A DNA stretch of 64,000 nt from Moritella sp. 5 (GCF_018219455.1 NZ_CP056122.1:2480001-2544000); one strand, 5' to 3'; counted from the first letter of the stretch, positions 54,342-63,998 are shown. Numbers and translations: made by a program. Notes: generated from the letters alone by a model not told the origin.

Positions 54342-54893
54342 ATGATAAATGAATTAGAGGTTCAAGTGGTACCTATGTCAGCAACAGAGCGTAACAGCTT
54401 CGATAAAGAAGATTTAGTTAAATGTGGTAACGGTGAGTTATTTGATTCTGAGATTCGCCTTCCAAAAGACAATATGCTAATGATGGATCGCATTCTAAAC
54501 ATTGATAGTACAAGCGGTGAATTCGGTAAAGGCGAAATCATTGCAGAACTAGATATTACTCCTGATTTATGGTTTTTCGACTGTCACTTCGACAGTGATC
54601 CTGTTATGCCAGGCTGCTTAGGCCTAGATGCAATGTGGCAATTAGTTGGCTTCTTCTTAGGTTGGAATGGCGCTAAAGGTAAAGGACGTGCACTAGGTGT
54701 AGGTGAAGTTAAATTCACAGGTCAAGTATTACCAACAAATAAAAAAGTGACTTATAAAATTGTCATGAAGCGTGTTGTACTTCGTCGTTTGGTAATGGGT
54801 ATTGCTGACGCTGAAATGCTTGTAGATGGTAAAGTAATTTATACTGCAAAAGATCTTAAAGTAGGCTTGTTCCAAGATACAAGCGTATTTTAG
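54342..54893 (+). CDS. fabA: 3-hydroxydecanoyl-ACP dehydratase/isomerase
   Basis: 183 residues from the first ATG, which has AAGGA at spacing 7-8; the Met at codon 12 ([14 protein letters not shown]) gives the usual 172 residues. The catalytic His and Asp lie in [20 protein letters not shown], followed by [11 protein letters not shown]. FabA dehydrates and isomerises the C10 intermediate in the cytoplasm to begin unsaturated fatty-acid synthesis, which matters for cold-adapted membranes. It follows ycbZ and has its own FabR-like promoter; a terminator lies at 54915-54943. Confidence 0.95.
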   Translation: MINELEVQVVPMSATERNSFDKEDLVKCGNGELFDSEIRLPKDNMLMMDRILNIDSTSGEFGKGEIIAELDITPDLWFFDCHFDSDPVMPGCLGLDAMWQLVGFFLGWNGAKGKGRALGVGEVKFTGQVLPTNKKVTYKIVMKRVVLRRLVMGIADAEMLVDGKVIYTAKDLKVGLFQDTSVF

Positions 54894-54914
54894 CTTGTTG
54901 AAAAACATGTAATT

Positions 54915-54943
54915 AAAAGGCCTCCCTATGGAGGCTTTTATTT
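54915..54943 (+). terminator. Intrinsic terminator of fabA
   Basis: GGCCTCC (54919-54925) and GGAGGC (54930-54935), CTAT loop, A-rich before and TTTTATTT after. Confidence 0.85.
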
Positions 54944-55194
54944 ACCTATAAGAAACTGAAATATAACAATTTAAATTTAATAACGTCCATATACTGACCA
55001 CACACTCACCAATTAATAAAAACCTTATAACCAAAAGCTATCGCTATACATACAACCCCCCACCTAACTGAATAACCACCTGATTTACTTACAATTTCTT
55101 ACAAAACCACGCTTGATAATAACTGTCATTTTCATTAATGTTAGCGCTAGCATTAATCCTGATGTGTTTAGATATATTCTACAGGAAAGTAATC

Positions 55195-55335
55195 ATGAAG
55201 TGCTGTAAAGACTCAACAATGAGAAAAGTGAATCGAAACTGGTTTGAAAAATTATTTTATGGCAGTATTTATAAGTGTAATCACTGTGGCAAAAAGATTA
55301 AACTTAAAGCTGGCCATTATAAGAACAAATCATAG
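55195..55335 (+). CDS. Small zinc-ribbon-like protein
   Basis: 46 residues from ATG 55195, with AGGAAAG about eight bases before; a start 19 codons upstream adds an unrelated hydrophobic lead. MKCCKDSTMRKVNRNWFEKL then FYGSIYKCNHCGKKI has a CC...CNHC pair set that can bind zinc, with WFEKL between them. Such short proteins are common in marine gammaproteobacteria, and the function is unknown. Confidence 0.55.
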   Translation: MKCCKDSTMRKVNRNWFEKLFYGSIYKCNHCGKKIKLKAGHYKNKS

Positions 55336-55485
55336 GCTAAGGACGTTACGTAGATTGTTTTAATTCGATAGAGTTAACCGCTGTTGTTTAATTATATTCC
55401 TTATGCAACAACAGATTTAGTTACTTCAGTTGGATTGTTGAAGTTACCTGTTCAAGAGAAAGTGTAGGCCGCTTGCAAGGTTTTT

Positions 55486-55950
55486 TTATTGCTTACTATT
55501 TATTACTGCTGTTATTGAAGTGACCAAAGCAGCGATCGCAAATAGTACCCTTTGCCAATGAAAGTTAACCCATGTTGATAGTTCATCACTTACCCCCATA
55601 ATATTGATCGTTTGTTCAGAAAACGAAGCGTTAGTTGGAAGAAAATATACCGGAAAGTAAAGAATGTTAGCGAGGGTAAACGCGATGGTTAAACCCCAAA
55701 GAAGCTTGTTTTCTTTACTCATAAAGAAAGCTAAAACAGCGAAAATAAGAACCCCCGGACCTAATGGGATCATTAGGTTACCTATACTACTCCCGTATGC
55801 TGTAAACCAGTCCAAGAATGATTGAGGCTCGGTATTTTGCCAAAATGGCGCTATTACCAAACCAATCAAAACCATAGCACCAATAAATGCGCCATTTAAC
55901 GCGATAGTAGAAATTTGAACCACATTCTTAGCGTTCGCAAAATTCATCAT
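55486..55950 (-). CDS. DUF1772-like (anthrone oxygenase-type) membrane protein
   Basis: 154 residues from the ATG at 55950; AAGGA precedes two adjacent ATGs. Four membrane helices are visible; the first ends FIGAMVLIGLVIAPFW and others run LLWGLTIAFTLANILYFPVY and VNFHWQRVLFAIAALVTSIT. NFHWQR and the helix layout resemble DUF1772. The substrate is unknown. It stands alone. Confidence 0.7.
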   Translation of the reverse strand: MMNFANAKNVVQISTIALNGAFIGAMVLIGLVIAPFWQNTEPQSFLDWFTAYGSSIGNLMIPLGPGVLIFAVLAFFMSKENKLLWGLTIAFTLANILYFPVYFLPTNASFSEQTINIMGVSDELSTWVNFHWQRVLFAIAALVTSITAVINSKQ

Positions 55951-56180
55951 AATTCCTTCTCTGTAATTGTAAATTACATAGGGCGTCAAAATGCCCAATA
56001 GTTGTTAAGTTGTTATACTTATTTCCGTATAACGTGAATTTAAGTTTAGTGCCATTATGATTATAAACGTATCAAACTTGTCATTAATTACAAATAGATA
56101 AATAAAGATTTTCGAGGATAATCCAGATAAAACCGTTAGCTTTATGTTCCCAGCGACCGAATAGATATCTGATTTAGTGA

Positions 56181-56227
56181 AACCTGAACAGGTTTAAGTA
56201 ATGGAGACTGTATTACCAGGTAATACT
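56181..56227. promoter_or_regulatory. Two adjacent palindromes upstream of the signal-peptidase-like gene
   Basis: AAACCTG AA CAGGTTT (56181-56196) and GTATTACC A GGTAATAC (56211-56227) are perfect palindromes within 47 bases and lie 142 or more bases before the ATG at 56369. They may be operators. The remainder of 55999-56368 holds no gene. Confidence 0.45.
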
Positions 56228-56368
56228 TATTGTTGTTAAAACGGAATATCTTATTGAGATGTTTGATGGCTGCCAGTTACGCTACATAGTTGACAATCAC
56301 TTACATCAAAATATTTATAGATACTATATATTACGAAAAATAAATTTGTAATTCAAAGAAACTATATT

Positions 56369-56902
56369 ATGAAAAAAAAAGTAATAAGCTTTATTGTGGG
56401 GATTTTATTTGCCACGTTTATATATACTTATATTCGCTATGAATATTACGAAATACCTTCGTCATCAATGCTACCGACTATTCAAGTAGGCGATATTATT
56501 GGTGCGGATAAGTTTGGAGAACCACAACGATTCGATATTGTGTCTGTGCTATTTAAGTCGAAGGATAATGCGTTCATAGTACGGTTAATAGGCTTACCAG
56601 GAGACTACATAACTTACATAGATAATAATCTATGTATTAATTCAAAGTGCTTAGAGAAGAATTCTCTTTATAGCACTAATGATAACACTATCTTTTCCGA
56701 AGGTAAGCAGACTGGCTATAACATTCAACTTCTCAATCAGAAGATAGTTCCTCTCGATATTCGAAATGATAGTTGGGAGTGGCATTTAAAAAATGATGAG
56801 TACATCGTTTTAGGTGACAATCGAGATGTTGCTAACGATAGCCGTTATTTAGGTATCATCAATAAAGATGATATTATCAGCGTTATTGACTTGGAAATGT
56901 AA
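56369..56902 (+). CDS. S26 signal peptidase-like protein lacking the catalytic lysine
   Basis: 177 residues. One membrane helix (VISFIVGILFATFIYTYI) precedes IPSSSMLPTIQVGDIIGADK, which carries the catalytic Ser-Met of signal peptidase I. The box with the general-base Lys normally reads IKRxIGLPGD; here it is IVRLIGLPGDY, Val at that position. YIVLGDNRDVANDSRYLGII is the conserved last box. It resembles LepB-type peptidases but is short and single. It is probably inactive, or uses another base; activity cannot be told from sequence alone. Confidence 0.82.
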   Translation: MKKKVISFIVGILFATFIYTYIRYEYYEIPSSSMLPTIQVGDIIGADKFGEPQRFDIVSVLFKSKDNAFIVRLIGLPGDYITYIDNNLCINSKCLEKNSLYSTNDNTIFSEGKQTGYNIQLLNQKIVPLDIRNDSWEWHLKNDEYIVLGDNRDVANDSRYLGIINKDDIISVIDLEM

Positions 56903-57165
56903 GTTAACACCAAACTAAAAGTCCTTCCTATTTATCGTATCAGAGCAATTAGAAAAACGTCTTGGGTATGAAGGTTGGACTGATGATTAAGTTAATAGCT
57001 CCCTTTCAATATTTTCCCACATAAACTTATAACTTTACTACACTTCATACACATATATACAATTCAACATTTATTTTGTAGACAAGATCGGTCAAAAGGA
57101 ACCATCGCTACTACTAATTCAGAAAAGAATGGCTAATAGCAATGGCTTAACTTATCTGAGATTAG

Positions 57166-58713
57166 TTAATTTTTAGGCAATACCACAGTAACTGTCATTG
57201 GATTAATACTGACTATATCCCCCGCTTTTGCTGTGACCGTTGTTGTTCCAAAATTAGTAGAACTAGGCCAGAGATAATCGCCTTGCATATCCACTATCTC
57301 AGGGTTTGCAGAAACCCACTCGACTCTATCTGAAATATCAATCCTAGTACCATTACTTTTTATTCCTATCGCGGTTGGTTGTATGTATAGAGTGTTGTCA
57401 AAAAATAACATGACTTCATTAGGTGTGATCTCTATACCCGAAAATTCTTGTTCTCTTTCTTCCACTTCGATTCTTACTGTTGGAGTGCTTAAACCACCGA
57501 ATGTTGCGAGAAGATTCGTAGTAGAGTCTGCTTTAACTCCTATTAATTCAAAATAGTCATCTACTGGCTGTCTTGTATAGGCGGCATCAGGATTATCTAC
57601 ATAAAGTGAAGAAGAAAAAGACACAGGCCTAGTAGTTCCATCATCATATGTCGCACGGACCCTCAATAGTGTCTCGTCCCCAGCAGTTATAGACATAGAT
57701 GTCACTTCTTTACCACCAGAAGTAATCTCTAATTTTTCTAGACCAGCATTAGTCACGGTTAAGATTCGTGTATCTTTGATCTGATCACGTGTTACATTAA
57801 TGAAAGTTTTACCTGCAGTTTTCCCAGTTAAAAGAAAATAACGACCCCAGTTATAGCTTTCGGCTATAGCTTGATCATCGATGCTCCATGCGAGCTTTTT
57901 ATTAGATAAAATAAGACTAGTACCATCTTGAAATGTACCAACTGCAGCTAATATGGCTGGGTTTCCTACCGCTACGGAAATCTCATGGTTTGATGAACCC
58001 AGTTGCTCAATTCTAATATTCGTCAATTCAGTACCAGTGATGTCAACAGAAACAAATGAGCTAATTTCCTCAAACTTAGCACGCATAGTTGTGTGACCAA
58101 CCTCTTCTCCGCTTGCTACTAAATAACTACTATAAAGATTCTTATCAAAATTAATAACATTCGGGCTGTCAGATTTCCAGGTGACATATGGAGTAAGATC
58201 AAGATTACTGCCATCATCATATTTTCCGATAGCATGTAATAAAACTTCATATGTTTTAGGTATATTAAGGAAAACGATATTAGCATCGGCATCTACAGAT
58301 GCTTGCTTTATTTCTAATTGCACTAATTTAGCATCAGTAACTTTTACATCTACTTCAGAACTTACTGTTCGATTCATTCTTGCCGAGATAACAGCGTCAC
58401 CAGAAGTGATCCCCTTTACCGATACGATATTATAAAGAAGCTTATCTTCCTTAATAATATCCTTCCCATCGTCATTAACATTCCATTCTACAGATTGAGT
58501 AATATCTGCTGTTGTACCATCACTATAATACCCTGTCGCCTTTAATGGTAGAGAAGCTCCCTTAGGAATTGTTATAGCAGGAGGTGTGATTTTTATGTCT
58601 TCTAACACTGGATCATTTTTACTATTTCCATCATCAGTTGCATGATCACTTCCACATCCTCCTAATAAGAGTGATACAAAAACACATAAAATCAAACTAA
58701 GTTTTTTATACAT
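57166..58713 (-). CDS. Lipoprotein with repeated Ig-like (BIG2) domains
   Basis: 515 residues. The lipobox LLGGCGSD is followed by an Asp/Asn-rich linker. Four or five ~90-residue units share the pattern 'I.I.P... .G....L.A.G.Y.DGT..D.T..V.W' (for example LPLKATGYYSDGTTADITQS). This is the bacterial Ig-like 2 fold of surface proteins. It is probably an adhesion or spacing module. There is no enzymatic motif. Confidence 0.85.
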   Translation of the reverse strand: MYKKLSLILCVFVSLLLGGCGSDHATDDGNSKNDPVLEDIKITPPAITIPKGASLPLKATGYYSDGTTADITQSVEWNVNDDGKDIIKEDKLLYNIVSVKGITSGDAVISARMNRTVSSEVDVKVTDAKLVQLEIKQASVDADANIVFLNIPKTYEVLLHAIGKYDDGSNLDLTPYVTWKSDSPNVINFDKNLYSSYLVASGEEVGHTTMRAKFEEISSFVSVDITGTELTNIRIEQLGSSNHEISVAVGNPAILAAVGTFQDGTSLILSNKKLAWSIDDQAIAESYNWGRYFLLTGKTAGKTFINVTRDQIKDTRILTVTNAGLEKLEITSGGKEVTSMSITAGDETLLRVRATYDDGTTRPVSFSSSLYVDNPDAAYTRQPVDDYFELIGVKADSTTNLLATFGGLSTPTVRIEVEEREQEFSGIEITPNEVMLFFDNTLYIQPTAIGIKSNGTRIDISDRVEWVSANPEIVDMQGDYLWPSSTNFGTTTVTAKAGDIVSINPMTVTVVLPKN

Positions 58714-58930
58714 ATACGACCTTTTCTAAATATAGATTCAACCAATAAGTGTGATTAGCTTTTATAATTGAGCCTGTGAAACTTAGTAAAGTATATAGTA
58801 CATAGGGATGGCTTAGTAATAACATGAGGACTAAAAGTATCAACTTAAGGACAAATTGGGAATCGCTTTTATTTAAAAATATCAGACTGAAATGCTCTGG
58901 ATTTTATAAAGGTTTTTTAACCAGCTCAGT

Positions 58931-58958
58931 AACGAAAAACACCTCCACATGGGAGGCG
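58931..58958 (-). terminator. Terminator of the lipoprotein gene at 58981
   Basis: On the minus strand CGCCTCCCATGTGGAGGTG forms a short hairpin followed by TTTTTCGT. Confidence 0.75.
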
Positions 58959-58980
58959 TTATTATATCAAAATCTGAGTG

Positions 58981-59730
58981 CTAAGGTTCCCAACTAAGGG
59001 TGTTATCGCTATTCAAGGCTGCTTTTTTGCTAGCATTTAGGGTAACTGAACGAGTATTAGGATCAAACTTGACAGAGGTTTTAGGAAAAGAAAAGCTTGA
59101 AACATTTATTTTTAAATCAAATTCATTTACATATGGTCGTTTTCGATAAGTAAGTTCCATCGCTGAGCTACCATCACCACATGTTAAAATTTCGTGCCCA
59201 CCCGTAAGCATCAGTAGACATGTCATTTCATTATCAAACGAAACAAAACCACCTAAACCGTAGTAACGATCACCAAGCTGATTAGATTGATCTTCAAAAA
59301 TATCCTTAGAGGCTAAATTTGTTGGGCTATTTTTTTTCATTACAATATGGACGGAAGTATTATTTATAACGTAACTTCTGAATAAAGCATCTTGGTTATC
59401 GTTAGTTTTTCCTGCCATATAGTTTCTTAGGTTATCCATACTTGGAACTTCTGGAAGATTAAGATCGGAAAAGATATTGTTTATAACCTGATCATAAAAA
59501 GCTGATACTAACCTGGCTGTGTTTTCAACCTTCTCTGTGTCGACATTACCCCCATCATTTAAATTTAGAATATCAAGGTTAATGGCATGTTCTGGTTTAT
59601 ATGGTTTCTGTGGCTCAGCGGGTGTAACTGTAGTAGTAGAACCACCACCACCGCCACCACAACCTGTCAAAGCCATAGCTATCAAACCTAAAGCAAGATT
59701 ATTTTTGAACTGTTTGGTCTTGATTTTCAT
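58981..59730 (-). CDS. Lipoprotein, unknown function
   Basis: 249 residues. The lipobox ALTGCGGGGGGS is followed by a Thr/Pro/Lys-rich linker. It holds two Cys (TCLLML; LTCGDG). No domain was recognised; strands dominate from residue ~120. It lies between two other lipoproteins with the same orientation. Confidence 0.65.
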   Translation of the reverse strand: MKIKTKQFKNNLALGLIAMALTGCGGGGGGSTTTVTPAEPQKPYKPEHAINLDILNLNDGGNVDTEKVENTARLVSAFYDQVINNIFSDLNLPEVPSMDNLRNYMAGKTNDNQDALFRSYVINNTSVHIVMKKNSPTNLASKDIFEDQSNQLGDRYYGLGGFVSFDNEMTCLLMLTGGHEILTCGDGSSAMELTYRKRPYVNEFDLKINVSSFSFPKTSVKFDPNTRSVTLNASKKAALNSDNTLSWEP

Positions 59731-59829
59731 TTTAACCTATCCCTATATTAAAATTTATTAACTTGAACTTGGGGCGAAACTGAACTAAAACTAGCTTTCG
59801 ACCAAAACATTCTATAGCAGGTGCTCGCT

Positions 59830-60636
59830 TTAAATTAATCCTAATTCATCAGCAGGCATAACCCTACTTTTAAACGATCCAGTAGTATCTTTATAAATGA
59901 TATAGTTGTACTGTTTACCAGAAGAGAAAGTGGTTTCAGGGTCCGTAATAGATTGAACTATCTGGTCTAGCCTTCCGCTCAGTTTCTTTTTAATAACAAA
60001 TTTATCCAAGTCTCCCATCGTTAGGCTACATGATAGTGTAGCCTCTCCAGCGCCAGAAATAGACTTATAAGAAAACGGAGTTTTATCAATAGTACCGCTA
60101 TTGCAATAGGCATCTAAGTATAATGTGTTATCTCCAGAAAGATTAAAAATCTTAATTTCAACATTTTTACCCAGACTTACGGTATTAGATGAATAAGGTG
60201 TAAAGATTTGAATGTTCGCCTTATTTTTCGATTTTTTCCCTGTATCAGGTACAGCAATAAAAAGTCGACTTCTTTCTGGCCCTCTAATAATGGAATTCAT
60301 TATGTTAGAGATTATGTTTTTAGTATTGCTATCGACAACGGAGTAAGCAAAAACACTCCCACTACCAAAGTTAAGGTTATTCTTATTTAAGGTATTAAGG
60401 GGGCTAACATTCGTAATAGAATTCACGCCCAAACCGCGGCTAATTATAAAATCTAACGCCCTATCTGTAAGGTTAACGTTTGTAATTGAAAAAATGTTAA
60501 CAACTGCTTTTCCTGTACTTCCTGTACTTCCTGTACTTCCTGTACTTCCTGTACTTCCTGTACTTCCTGTACCATCATTATCAGATCCACAGCCTGCAAG
60601 AAGCGTAACAAGAAGTAAAAAAAATAATTTATTCAT
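59830..60636 (-). CDS. Lipoprotein with Gly-Ser-Thr tandem repeats
   Basis: About 268 residues from the ATG at 60636 (MNKLFFLLLVTLLAGCGSDN); a longer frame to 60786 lacks a signal. After the lipobox AGCGSDNDG comes a GST repeat ((TGS)n) coded by a 7x9-bp tandem array, then a ~220-residue beta-rich body (TNVNLTDRALDFIISRGLGV and following). There are two Cys (YCNSG; LSCSLT). The function is unknown. The array can lengthen or shorten without frame loss. Confidence 0.75.
   Translation of the reverse strand: MNKLFFLLLVTLLAGCGSDNDGTGSTGSTGSTGSTGSTGSTGKAVVNIFSITNVNLTDRALDFIISRGLGVNSITNVSPLNTLNKNNLNFGSGSVFAYSVVDSNTKNIISNIMNSIIRGPERSRLFIAVPDTGKKSKNKANIQIFTPYSSNTVSLGKNVEIKIFNLSGDNTLYLDAYCNSGTIDKTPFSYKSISGAGEATLSCSLTMGDLDKFVIKKKLSGRLDQIVQSITDPETTFSSGKQYNYIIYKDTTGSFKSRVMPADELGLI
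60510..60572. repeat. Seven tandem copies of TTCCTGTAC
   Basis: Seven perfect, adjacent 9-bp units from 60510 to 60572 encode a Gly-Ser-Thr spacer just after the lipobox of the lipoprotein gene. Perfect identity suggests active slippage, changing spacer length by three residues per unit. Confidence 0.9.
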
Positions 60637-60848
60637 TAACAATATCCTTTCAATACTAACCAGATGGATAGGTATCATATCTTCTAAGTTCAAGAATACA
60701 GGCAAAAAAAATGTAAGCATTTGTAATGCTTTGTGGGCACGCATGTTCACCGAAACGCTTACAACCTTGTTAACCATCTGGAACAAAGTTTATTTTCGAT
60801 AGACCTGCATCTCGCATACTGTTACCAACACGAGTCAAATCCCCCCCC

Positions 60849-61196
60849 AGTCCACGGATTACCTTTTTTCATTATTTTATGTCGGTGCTAATGGCGATTT
60901 TGTCGGCATATATTGCGGACAGTTTTTGTCGTTGGCTTGGATTAGATGAAGGGTTGAAGACTGCCATTATTGGTATTTCGGCTTATGTGGACCCGCTTTT
61001 TTTAACGGGGGTTAATGCTCTGGCTAAAGCTGTATCAAAAGACCCTAAGCACTTTTTAGGTATTATAGAGGAACAAATCATGAGTTGGATTACTCGCTGT
61101 TTAGCTTTATTTCGGCACCGATTACGACTGCAGAAGCTAACCTTAAATTGGCCAAGGTGGATTCGGAAAGTGAGCTTCCAACCATTCATCTTCTGA
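60849..61196 (+). pseudogene. Holin-like phage remnant
   Basis: The frame reads SPRITFFHYFMSVLMAILSA, YIADSFCRWLGLDEGLKTAI, IGISAYVDPLFLTGVNALAK then AVSKDPKHFLG, two membrane-like helices as in small phage holins. It then runs into unrelated codons at about 61100 and into the reverse frame of a truncated ATPase at 61143. There is no other phage gene near. It is a scrap, not a lysis module. Confidence 0.4.
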
Positions 61197-61298
61197 TATT
61201 AAAACAGCATCGTTTTCGATAGCCACAACCTTGGATTTCGTTGTCTTACCCGCTCCCATCTTGCCACAGAAGAAGAACAGTTTTCCCTGATTTTTCAT
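61143..61298 (-). pseudogene. Truncated P-loop ATPase
   Basis: 51 residues: MKNQGKLFFFCGKMGAGKTT, KSKVVAIENDAVLISEDEWL then EAHFPNPPWPI. GKMGAGKTT is a Walker A, and ISEDEWL matches the next motif of small AAA/zeta-like kinases that are usually ~165 residues. A TAA stops it at 61143-61145, where a phage-like scrap on the other strand abuts. It is the N-terminal third of a gene cut by a rearrangement. Confidence 0.75.
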
Positions 61299-61395
61299 CT
61301 TTTCTCTTTTTACGCATTACACCGTGCTAAGCTAATCTGCCTCCAACATATGTCTACACTTTGCAAAGCAAAAATGCCATGTGTTGGATCGCCTG

Positions 61396-61899
61396 TTAGG
61401 TACTTAGTAATTTGGACATGTAAAACTCGTCGACATACTGGTCATCGATTTTCATCGCGCGTCGTTTGACACCCTCAACCTCAAAACCACGAGATAAATA
61501 GAGATTATACGCGGGCTCATTGTGGCACATAACTGTAAGCTCTAGTCTCGTAAAGTCATGCTCTGAAGCCCAGCATTCAAGATGCTCTAATAATTGCTTC
61601 CCATAGCCATTTCCAGAGGCACTCTGCTTGATACCTATAACACAATACATTGAGTGCTTATTTCGATTTGCAGTATTGCCGATACCAACAATGAAACCAT
61701 TAATGCCCGAGGAGTTCGCTAATACAAACATAGACTGCGACTGACTTTCGCTAAATGATTCAATAATCTTAGTTTGTTGCTCTATCGTAGTTGTCCTTTC
61801 TCCATACTCAAGCAGCATAAATTGTGTTTCACTATCCAGATACAGCATCAGTTCTAACATAGACTGAGCATCACTGACTTTAACTTCTCGAATATCCAC
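61396..61899 (-). CDS. GNAT-family N-acetyltransferase
   Basis: About 167 residues. The best start is a GTG at 61899 with AAGGAG six bases before; that site lies inside a longer frame to 61923. MFVLANSSGINGFIVGIGNT, CVIGIKQSASGNGYGKQLLE (acetyl-CoA loop Q..G.G) and LELTVMCHNEPAYNLYLSRG, FEVEGVKR fit RimI-like GNATs. The acceptor is unknown. Confidence 0.88.
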   Translation of the reverse strand: MDIREVKVSDAQSMLELMLYLDSETQFMLLEYGERTTTIEQQTKIIESFSESQSQSMFVLANSSGINGFIVGIGNTANRNKHSMYCVIGIKQSASGNGYGKQLLEHLECWASEHDFTRLELTVMCHNEPAYNLYLSRGFEVEGVKRRAMKIDDQYVDEFYMSKLLST

Positions 61900-62025
61900 T
61901 TGAATCTCCTTTCTCATGAGCACCTAACGTCAAGCTAAACGGCGCAGTTTAGCCATCTTTTATAAATAAAAACCTAGCCTTCATTATTAAGTTGTTTCTG
62001 GCGCTACTTTTTTAAGTCCAAAAAA

Positions 62026-63792
62026 TCACGACGAACAACTAAGATGTGACAATCCACCCACCTCAAAGAACTCAGGCGGTTTCAACCTATAGTATTTATC
62101 CTCCACATCCTTCGACTGCTCTGCATATGGCTGTGTCATCACATCCTGCAGTTCTCGGATTAAAGCGTAATTTCCCGCAGTTGCTTGCTGATAAGCAGGC
62201 ATAACAAACCACTCTCGCAAAATGTATTTTGGATTGACTAGCTTCATCTGCCTAGAGATTTCCTCACTGGTTCGGGGCGATCTAGCATTAGCATCACAGG
62301 CGCTGTTGAGGATGGTTTTCCATTTTTCGAGCCACTCAGCCCAGCGCTTGTCCATCTCTTTGGACTCTGAATAATGCGGCGAATTATTGTAGAAGCTTTT
62401 CTTGAGTGGGCCAATGTCGTCGGGTATCGACGAGAGCTCACGGAAGAAGATAGTGTAATCGACAGGAGTTTGTATCATGAGCGTTTCTAGCTCTCTGAAC
62501 AGTACGTTACAAAGAGCCTTGTGAGAGGCAGTGTTCAAAGTGCTAAGACCCAGCTTGGCAGCCCACATCGTTTCCATTTGCGCGTGCATTACTTTCGAAA
62601 ATCCACTTTGAATCTCGTCGAGCTCGAGCAAATAGTCCTGATGCGACGCCAGCAACGGCCGTAACGCTGAACAAAACATGTCGAAGTTTCTTTGCGCTGC
62701 TTTTGGTTGGTTCATGAACGCAAAGTGACGACCACCACCCGTCCAAGGCTGATAATACGGGTTAAACACATCGCAAAAGCCGAAGGGACCATAATCAAGT
62801 GTAAAGCCACCGACTGCGCAGTTGTCGCTGTTGAAGTTACCCTGACAGAAGCCGACGCGGATCCAGTTAGCCACCAGCAACGTGAGGCGGCTACGAAACT
62901 CGCGCGCCAGTAACACCACTTTTTCTGAGGTGGTGAGTTGCCTATCGACAACGTCAGCGTACTCACGATCAATCAAGTGCAGCACAATTTTCTCGAGTTC
63001 CGCCATCGCGTTCAGGTGTTCGTTTTTACGAGTACGGCGAGCGAAAAGTTCGAGTTGGCCTACACGGATGAACGACGGTGCGACACGTGTCGAGATGGCG
63101 ACGGCTTCAGATATAAGCATGTCGGGATTTTCCGAGCGCGAGCCCTGCGAGTACCACGGTCGCTTTACCTTCTCCGTTTTTGAAACGTACAAACTCAAAG
63201 ACCGTGATGTGGGTACGGCCAGTGCGTGCATGTGTTCCTGAGCCAAGAACTCACGGATACTAGACCGCAAGACAGCGCGACCATCCGCGCCGCGGCAATA
63301 TGGCGTGCGGCCGCCACCTTTCAGCTGCATTTCCCAGCGTCGACCGTTGATGACTGCCTCAAGCACAGAAATTGCACGACCGTCTCCATATCCGTTGCCG
63401 GTTTGGAACGGGCATTGCTGGATGTATTCAGTGCCATAAATGGAAAGTGCGTACCCACTCGCCCAACCTACCTTGCGCATCGGCTCTGGAACCTGAGAAA
63501 TGTCCCCGGAGAACATGCGAACGAAGTCGGAGGACTCTGCAATACTGTCGGCGAAGCCAAGCTCGGAAAAAAAGGTTTTGCTGTGCGCTACATACTCTGG
63601 GTCTTTGATTGGCGTAGGATTAACGGGGACATAATGCCCCGTGAAGACTTGTCGCGGCGCGTGGTCGGCCCCGTTTTCTCTCGCATCAGGATCACAGTTG
63701 AGCGTGTCCATGAGGGAATAATTTGCCAACTTCGCAAGATCGCTAAGCGTTGATATAGTCGAGGAAGTTTTCTGAGGCCGTCGGTTAGTCAT
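62026..63792 (-). CDS. selO: SelO-type protein adenylyltransferase (pseudokinase fold)
   Basis: 588 residues, longer than the ~480 of E. coli Sel[61 protein letters not shown] are the ATP-binding region; [20 protein letters not shown] and [10 protein letters not shown] carry the Asn/Asp metal residues. SelO moves AMP from ATP to target proteins and reacts to oxidative stress. The C-terminus ends HLSCSS, like animal SelO where Sec stands near the end. The gene is GC-richer than the rest of the window (34 of 60 bases in 62881-62940), a sign of transfer. Confidence 0.9.
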   Translation of the reverse strand: MTNRRPQKTSSTISTLSDLAKLANYSLMDTLNCDPDARENGADHAPRQVFTGHYVPVNPTPIKDPEYVAHSKTFFSELGFADSIAESSDFVRMFSGDISQVPEPMRKVGWASGYALSIYGTEYIQQCPFQTGNGYGDGRAISVLEAVINGRRWEMQLKGGGRTPYCRGADGRAVLRSSIREFLAQEHMHALAVPTSRSLSLYVSKTEKVKRPWYSQGSRSENPDMLISEAVAISTRVAPSFIRVGQLELFARRTRKNEHLNAMAELEKIVLHLIDREYADVVDRQLTTSEKVVLLAREFRSRLTLLVANWIRVGFCQGNFNSDNCAVGGFTLDYGPFGFCDVFNPYYQPWTGGGRHFAFMNQPKAAQRNFDMFCSALRPLLASHQDYLLELDEIQSGFSKVMHAQMETMWAAKLGLSTLNTASHKALCNVLFRELETLMIQTPVDYTIFFRELSSIPDDIGPLKKSFYNNSPHYSESKEMDKRWAEWLEKWKTILNSACDANARSPRTSEEISRQMKLVNPKYILREWFVMPAYQQATAGNYALIRELQDVMTQPYAEQSKDVEDKYYRLKPPEFFEVGGLSHLSCSS

Positions 63793-63851
63793 AATTGTTT
63801 ATACCAAGCTCGTAAAGATAAATTTTAATACTTTGTATCTTACCCCGTTAT

Positions 63852-63998
63852 TTATGTGTATTGCTCGAAGTACTCGTTAATTGTGTATTTTTCTGCGAAA
63901 TATGGACTAATTGGTAAATTAAGATTTAGTTTTTCAATATCTATAGCGCCAAAGCCATTATGTATTTCAAACTCGTCCCAACTGATTTTGCAAACACG
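63852..63998 (-). CDS. C-terminal part of an unknown protein
   Basis: On the minus strand 48 codons are open from the window edge to TAA (63852-63854): RVCKISWDEFEIHNGFGAID, IEKLNLNLPISPYFAEKYTI, NEYFEQYT. The start is outside. The composition is normal for a protein, but I do not recognise it. Confidence 0.5.
   Translation of the reverse strand, partial: RVCKISWDEFEIHNGFGAIDIEKLNLNLPISPYFAEKYTINEYFEQYT

Noticed and set aside
60510-60572. Tandem repeat as a CRISPR array
   Set aside because: The units are 9 bp with no spacers and lie inside a coding frame.
60494-60802. Plus-strand ORF with a Leu-Pro-Val repeat
   Set aside because: It is the shadow of the GST repeat of the lipoprotein on the other strand.
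62882-63753. Several plus-strand ORFs over selO
   Set aside because: Shadow frames of a GC-richer coding gene; no protein features.
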